Position numbers and translations under genes: made by a program | The notes under the pieces: model-generated | The model's input: only the letters and a program-made list of their open reading frames with translations | The model's database searches: none | Told to the model about the DNA's origin: nothing | Source of the DNA: JAOAGA01 sp964540515 | Lineage (GTDB): Bacteria > CALINM01 | DNA length: 23,785 nucleotides | Direction of reading: 5' to 3' | Assembly (NCBI GenBank): GCA_964540515.1 | Contig: CAZIMS010000014.1 | Coordinates: 1 to 23,785, forward strand | Shown here: one piece after another, positions 22,185-23,785 of the stretch | Layout of the letters: each line of letters opens with the position of its first letter | Position numbering within the stretch: the stretch's first letter is position 1

Positions 22185-23216
22185 ATGCTTAAAATTAGAG
22201 AAGAGATAGAAGAAAGAGAAAGAAAAATTTTGTCACCCTATGCTTGCCTTGCTTGCAAATCAAAAGGAAGACTTAAGAAGGATGATAAGTGTATTATAAG
22301 AACTGACTTTCAGAGAGATAGGGATAGGATTATTCATTCTAAAGCTTTCAGAAGGCTAAGGTATAAAACTCAGGTTTTTTTGGCTCCAAAGGGCGATCAT
22401 TATAGAACAAGACTTACCCATACCCTTGAGGTTTCTCAAATAGCAAGGGTTATATCAAGAGCACTTGCATTAAATGAAGACCTTACAGAGGCTATAGCCT
22501 TGGGGCATGATTTGGGGCATACACCCTTCGGACATGCAGGAGAGAGTGTTTTAAATAAACTCTTACAAAAAGGCTTTAGGCATAATGAACAAAGTTTAAA
22601 GGTTGTTGATGAGATTGAAAAAGAAGGCAAAGGACTAAACTTAACTATTGAGGTTAGAGATGGTATCTTAAAACATTCAAAGGGTAAAGGTCCTATAATA
22701 AACAAGGATGATCCACCCCTTACCAAAGAGGCTGAGGTTGTAAGAATTTCAGACCTTATTGCCTATCTTAGTCATGATTTAGACGATGCTTTAAGAGCAA
22801 AAGTTGTTAAGGAGTCAAAAATTCCCAAAGAGGTTATTAAGTTTTTAGGAAAAAATCATAGCACAAGAATTAACTCAATGGTTATAAACATAATAGATTA
22901 TGCTAGAAAAAACTTTTATGAGATACGCTTTTCTAAAGATATGGAAGAGATTGTGGTTATGTTAAGAGACTTTATGTATGAAAATGTTTATGAGGCTTAT
23001 ATTGTTCACAGAGAATTCCACAAAGCAGAAAAAATTCTTGAACAGCTCTTTTTCTTCTTTAAAGAAAATCTGGCTATTTTTAAAGAAGTATCTGAATATA
23101 AAGAGATTAAATCGGTAGAGGATGATATAGCAAGTTTTATATCTGGTATGACAGATAGATATGTGTTATACCTTTATGAAAAATTTTTCTTGCCAAGACC
23201 CTGGGAAATATTGTAA
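22185..23216 (+). CDS. dgt: dGTPase-family deoxynucleotide triphosphohydrolase
   Basis: 343 residues, HD superfamily. Metal ligands: H79 in RLTHTLEV, H108-D109 in LGHDLGHTPFGHAGE, and the later Asp in ISDLIAYLSHDLDDAL. The N-terminal region SKAFRRLRYKTQVF is characteristic. The enzyme hydrolyses dNTPs to deoxynucleoside plus triphosphate, limiting dNTP pools. It is the shorter, hexamer-type form rather than the 505-residue E. coli form, so substrate range may be broad. CLACKSKGR near residue 21 replaces the commoner SANSKGR, an unusual cysteine pair. There is no ribosome binding site near the ATG. Confidence 0.93.
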   Translation: MLKIREEIEERERKILSPYACLACKSKGRLKKDDKCIIRTDFQRDRDRIIHSKAFRRLRYKTQVFLAPKGDHYRTRLTHTLEVSQIARVISRALALNEDLTEAIALGHDLGHTPFGHAGESVLNKLLQKGFRHNEQSLKVVDEIEKEGKGLNLTIEVRDGILKHSKGKGPIINKDDPPLTKEAEVVRISDLIAYLSHDLDDALRAKVVKESKIPKEVIKFLGKNHSTRINSMVINIIDYARKNFYEIRFSKDMEEIVVMLRDFMYENVYEAYIVHREFHKAEKILEQLFFFFKENLAIFKEVSEYKEIKSVEDDIASFISGMTDRYVLYLYEKFFLPRPWEIL

Positions 23217-23243
23217 AAATATGTAATTTGATAAACAAAAGTA

Positions 23244-23272
23244 TTGACAAACTTTTATTTCTTAAATATATT
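23244..23272 (+). promoter_or_regulatory. Promoter of the tRNA-tuf operon
   Basis: Consensus TTGACA (23244-23249), 17-base spacer, TATATT (23267-23272), about 40 bases before the first tRNA. Confidence 0.75.
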
Positions 23273-23317
23273 ATATATTCTAACTTTGCAAGGTAGTTTG
23301 TCTTTTTTTGCAAAAAT

Positions 23318-23389
23318 GCTGGCGTAGCTCAACGGCAGAGCAGCTGACTTGTAATCAGCAGGTTGCGGGTTCAAATCCCATCGCCAGCT
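23318..23389 (+). tRNA. tRNA-Thr (anticodon UGU)
   Basis: The acceptor stem GCTGGCG pairs with CGCCAGC. The anticodon loop CTTGTAA reads UGU, and the T-arm contains GGTTCAAATCC. CCA is not encoded. Confidence 0.97.
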
Positions 23390-23398
23390 TGATATATT

Positions 23399-23481
23399 GG
23401 AGAGGTTCCCGAGTGGCCAAAGGGAACAGACTGTAAATCTGTCGGCGGACGCCTTCGGAGGTTCGAATCCTCCCCTCTCCA
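23399..23481 (+). tRNA. tRNA-Tyr (anticodon GUA)
   Basis: The acceptor GGAGAGG pairs with CCTCTCC. The anticodon loop CTGTAAA reads GUA. The 83-base length and long variable arm are typical of bacterial tRNA-Tyr. Confidence 0.97.
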
Positions 23482-23541
23482 CTTTAAAGAATAGTTAAAA
23501 CAGTTTTAAGCATTTTGAGCTGTTTTAACCGTTTTTTATGT

Positions 23542-23613
23542 GCGGGAATAGCTCAGGGGTAGAGCTTCAGCCTTCCAAGCTGGAGGTCGCGGGTTCAAAT
23601 CCCGTTTCCCGCT
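23542..23613 (+). tRNA. tRNA-Gly (anticodon UCC)
   Basis: The acceptor GCGGGAA pairs with TTCCCGC. The anticodon loop CTTCCAA reads UCC, and the T-arm is GGTTCAAATCCC. Confidence 0.97.
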
Positions 23614-23627
23614 TTTTTAGGTGTTCT

Positions 23628-23700
<73 letters not shown>

Positions 23701-23743
23701 TTTTGTTGTTTATATCTAAAAAAATAAATATAGGAGGCGTAAT

Positions 23744-23785
23744 ATGGCAAAGGCTAAATTTGAGAGGAAGAAGCCCCATGTAAAC
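23744..23785 (+). CDS. tuf: Elongation factor Tu, start only
   Basis: ATG 23744 with TAGGAGG at 23730-23736 encodes MAKAKFERKKPHVN, the universal N-terminus of bacterial EF-Tu, and runs off the window. The order Thr-Tyr-Gly-Thr tRNAs then tuf is the ancient bacterial arrangement also seen in E. coli thrU-tyrU-glyT-thrT-tufB. Confidence 0.97.
   Translation, partial: MAKAKFERKKPHVN

Noticed and set aside
23255..23482. Minus-strand 75-residue ORF containing RWDLNPQPADYKSAALPLSY
   Set aside because: It is the antisense of the Thr and Tyr tRNA genes, a well-known source of spurious protein annotations.

Overview
The window looks like a low-GC, probably thermophilic or anaerobic bacterial chromosome. 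The gene set (nickel transporter beside hydrogenase-maturation genes, a multi-subunit ferredoxin-containing glutamate synthase, long-form HisG, a Thr-Tyr-Gly-Thr tRNA cluster in front of tuf) fits a Deferribacterota-type organism. That placement comes from recalled gene content, not from a search.

Layout. (1) 1-2740 is an accessory island, visibly richer in G+C than the rest. It opens with the C-terminal end of a transposase cut by the window edge. It then holds two inverted copies (338-456 and 2623-2731) of a ~110-bp block carrying a promoter, a near-leaderless ATG and GGTTGACA repeats. Both copies face inward, and the homology of each stops inside a GTTRRRY-like heptamer. Inside lie integron-type cassettes: a frameshifted membrane protein with a probable attC (plus strand), a DUF4160-like remnant, a frameshifted HNH endonuclease gene and a small ORF with a convincing attC (minus strand). 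I see no integron integrase. (2) 2830-8877 is a nickel module: promoter plus hairpin leader, outer-membrane channel-like protein, CbiM-PDGLE, CbiQ, CbiO, then HypC-HypD-HypE for [NiFe]-hydrogenase assembly. (3) 8910-13603 is a housekeeping run: class II fructose-bisphosphate aldolase, flavodoxin, HisI, HisG, a family 9 glycosyltransferase, a PpsR-like kinase/pyrophosphorylase and a tiny basic protein. (4) 13737-19439 is a nitrogen-assimilation operon behind a near-consensus sigma-54 promoter: split glutamate synthase (FMN domain fused to ferredoxin, a four-cluster Fe-S subunit, an FAD/NAD(P)H oxidoreductase, glutaminase domain, GXGXG domain) followed by P-II. (5) 19449-23216 holds a ClsB-like phospholipase D protein, a B12-binding-type radical SAM protein of unknown substrate and a dGTPase-family dNTP hydrolase. 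(6) 23244-23785 holds a promoter, tRNA-Thr(UGU), tRNA-Tyr(GUA), tRNA-Gly(UCC), tRNA-Thr(GGU) and the start of tuf.

How the parts work together. The transporter genes should supply Ni2+ to the HypCDE-dependent assembly of a hydrogenase encoded elsewhere. The sigma-54 operon couples glutamate synthesis to nitrogen status through P-II. The island at the left is the unusual part: it reads as two converging, decaying cassette arrays fed by duplicated promoter/attI-like ends without an integrase.
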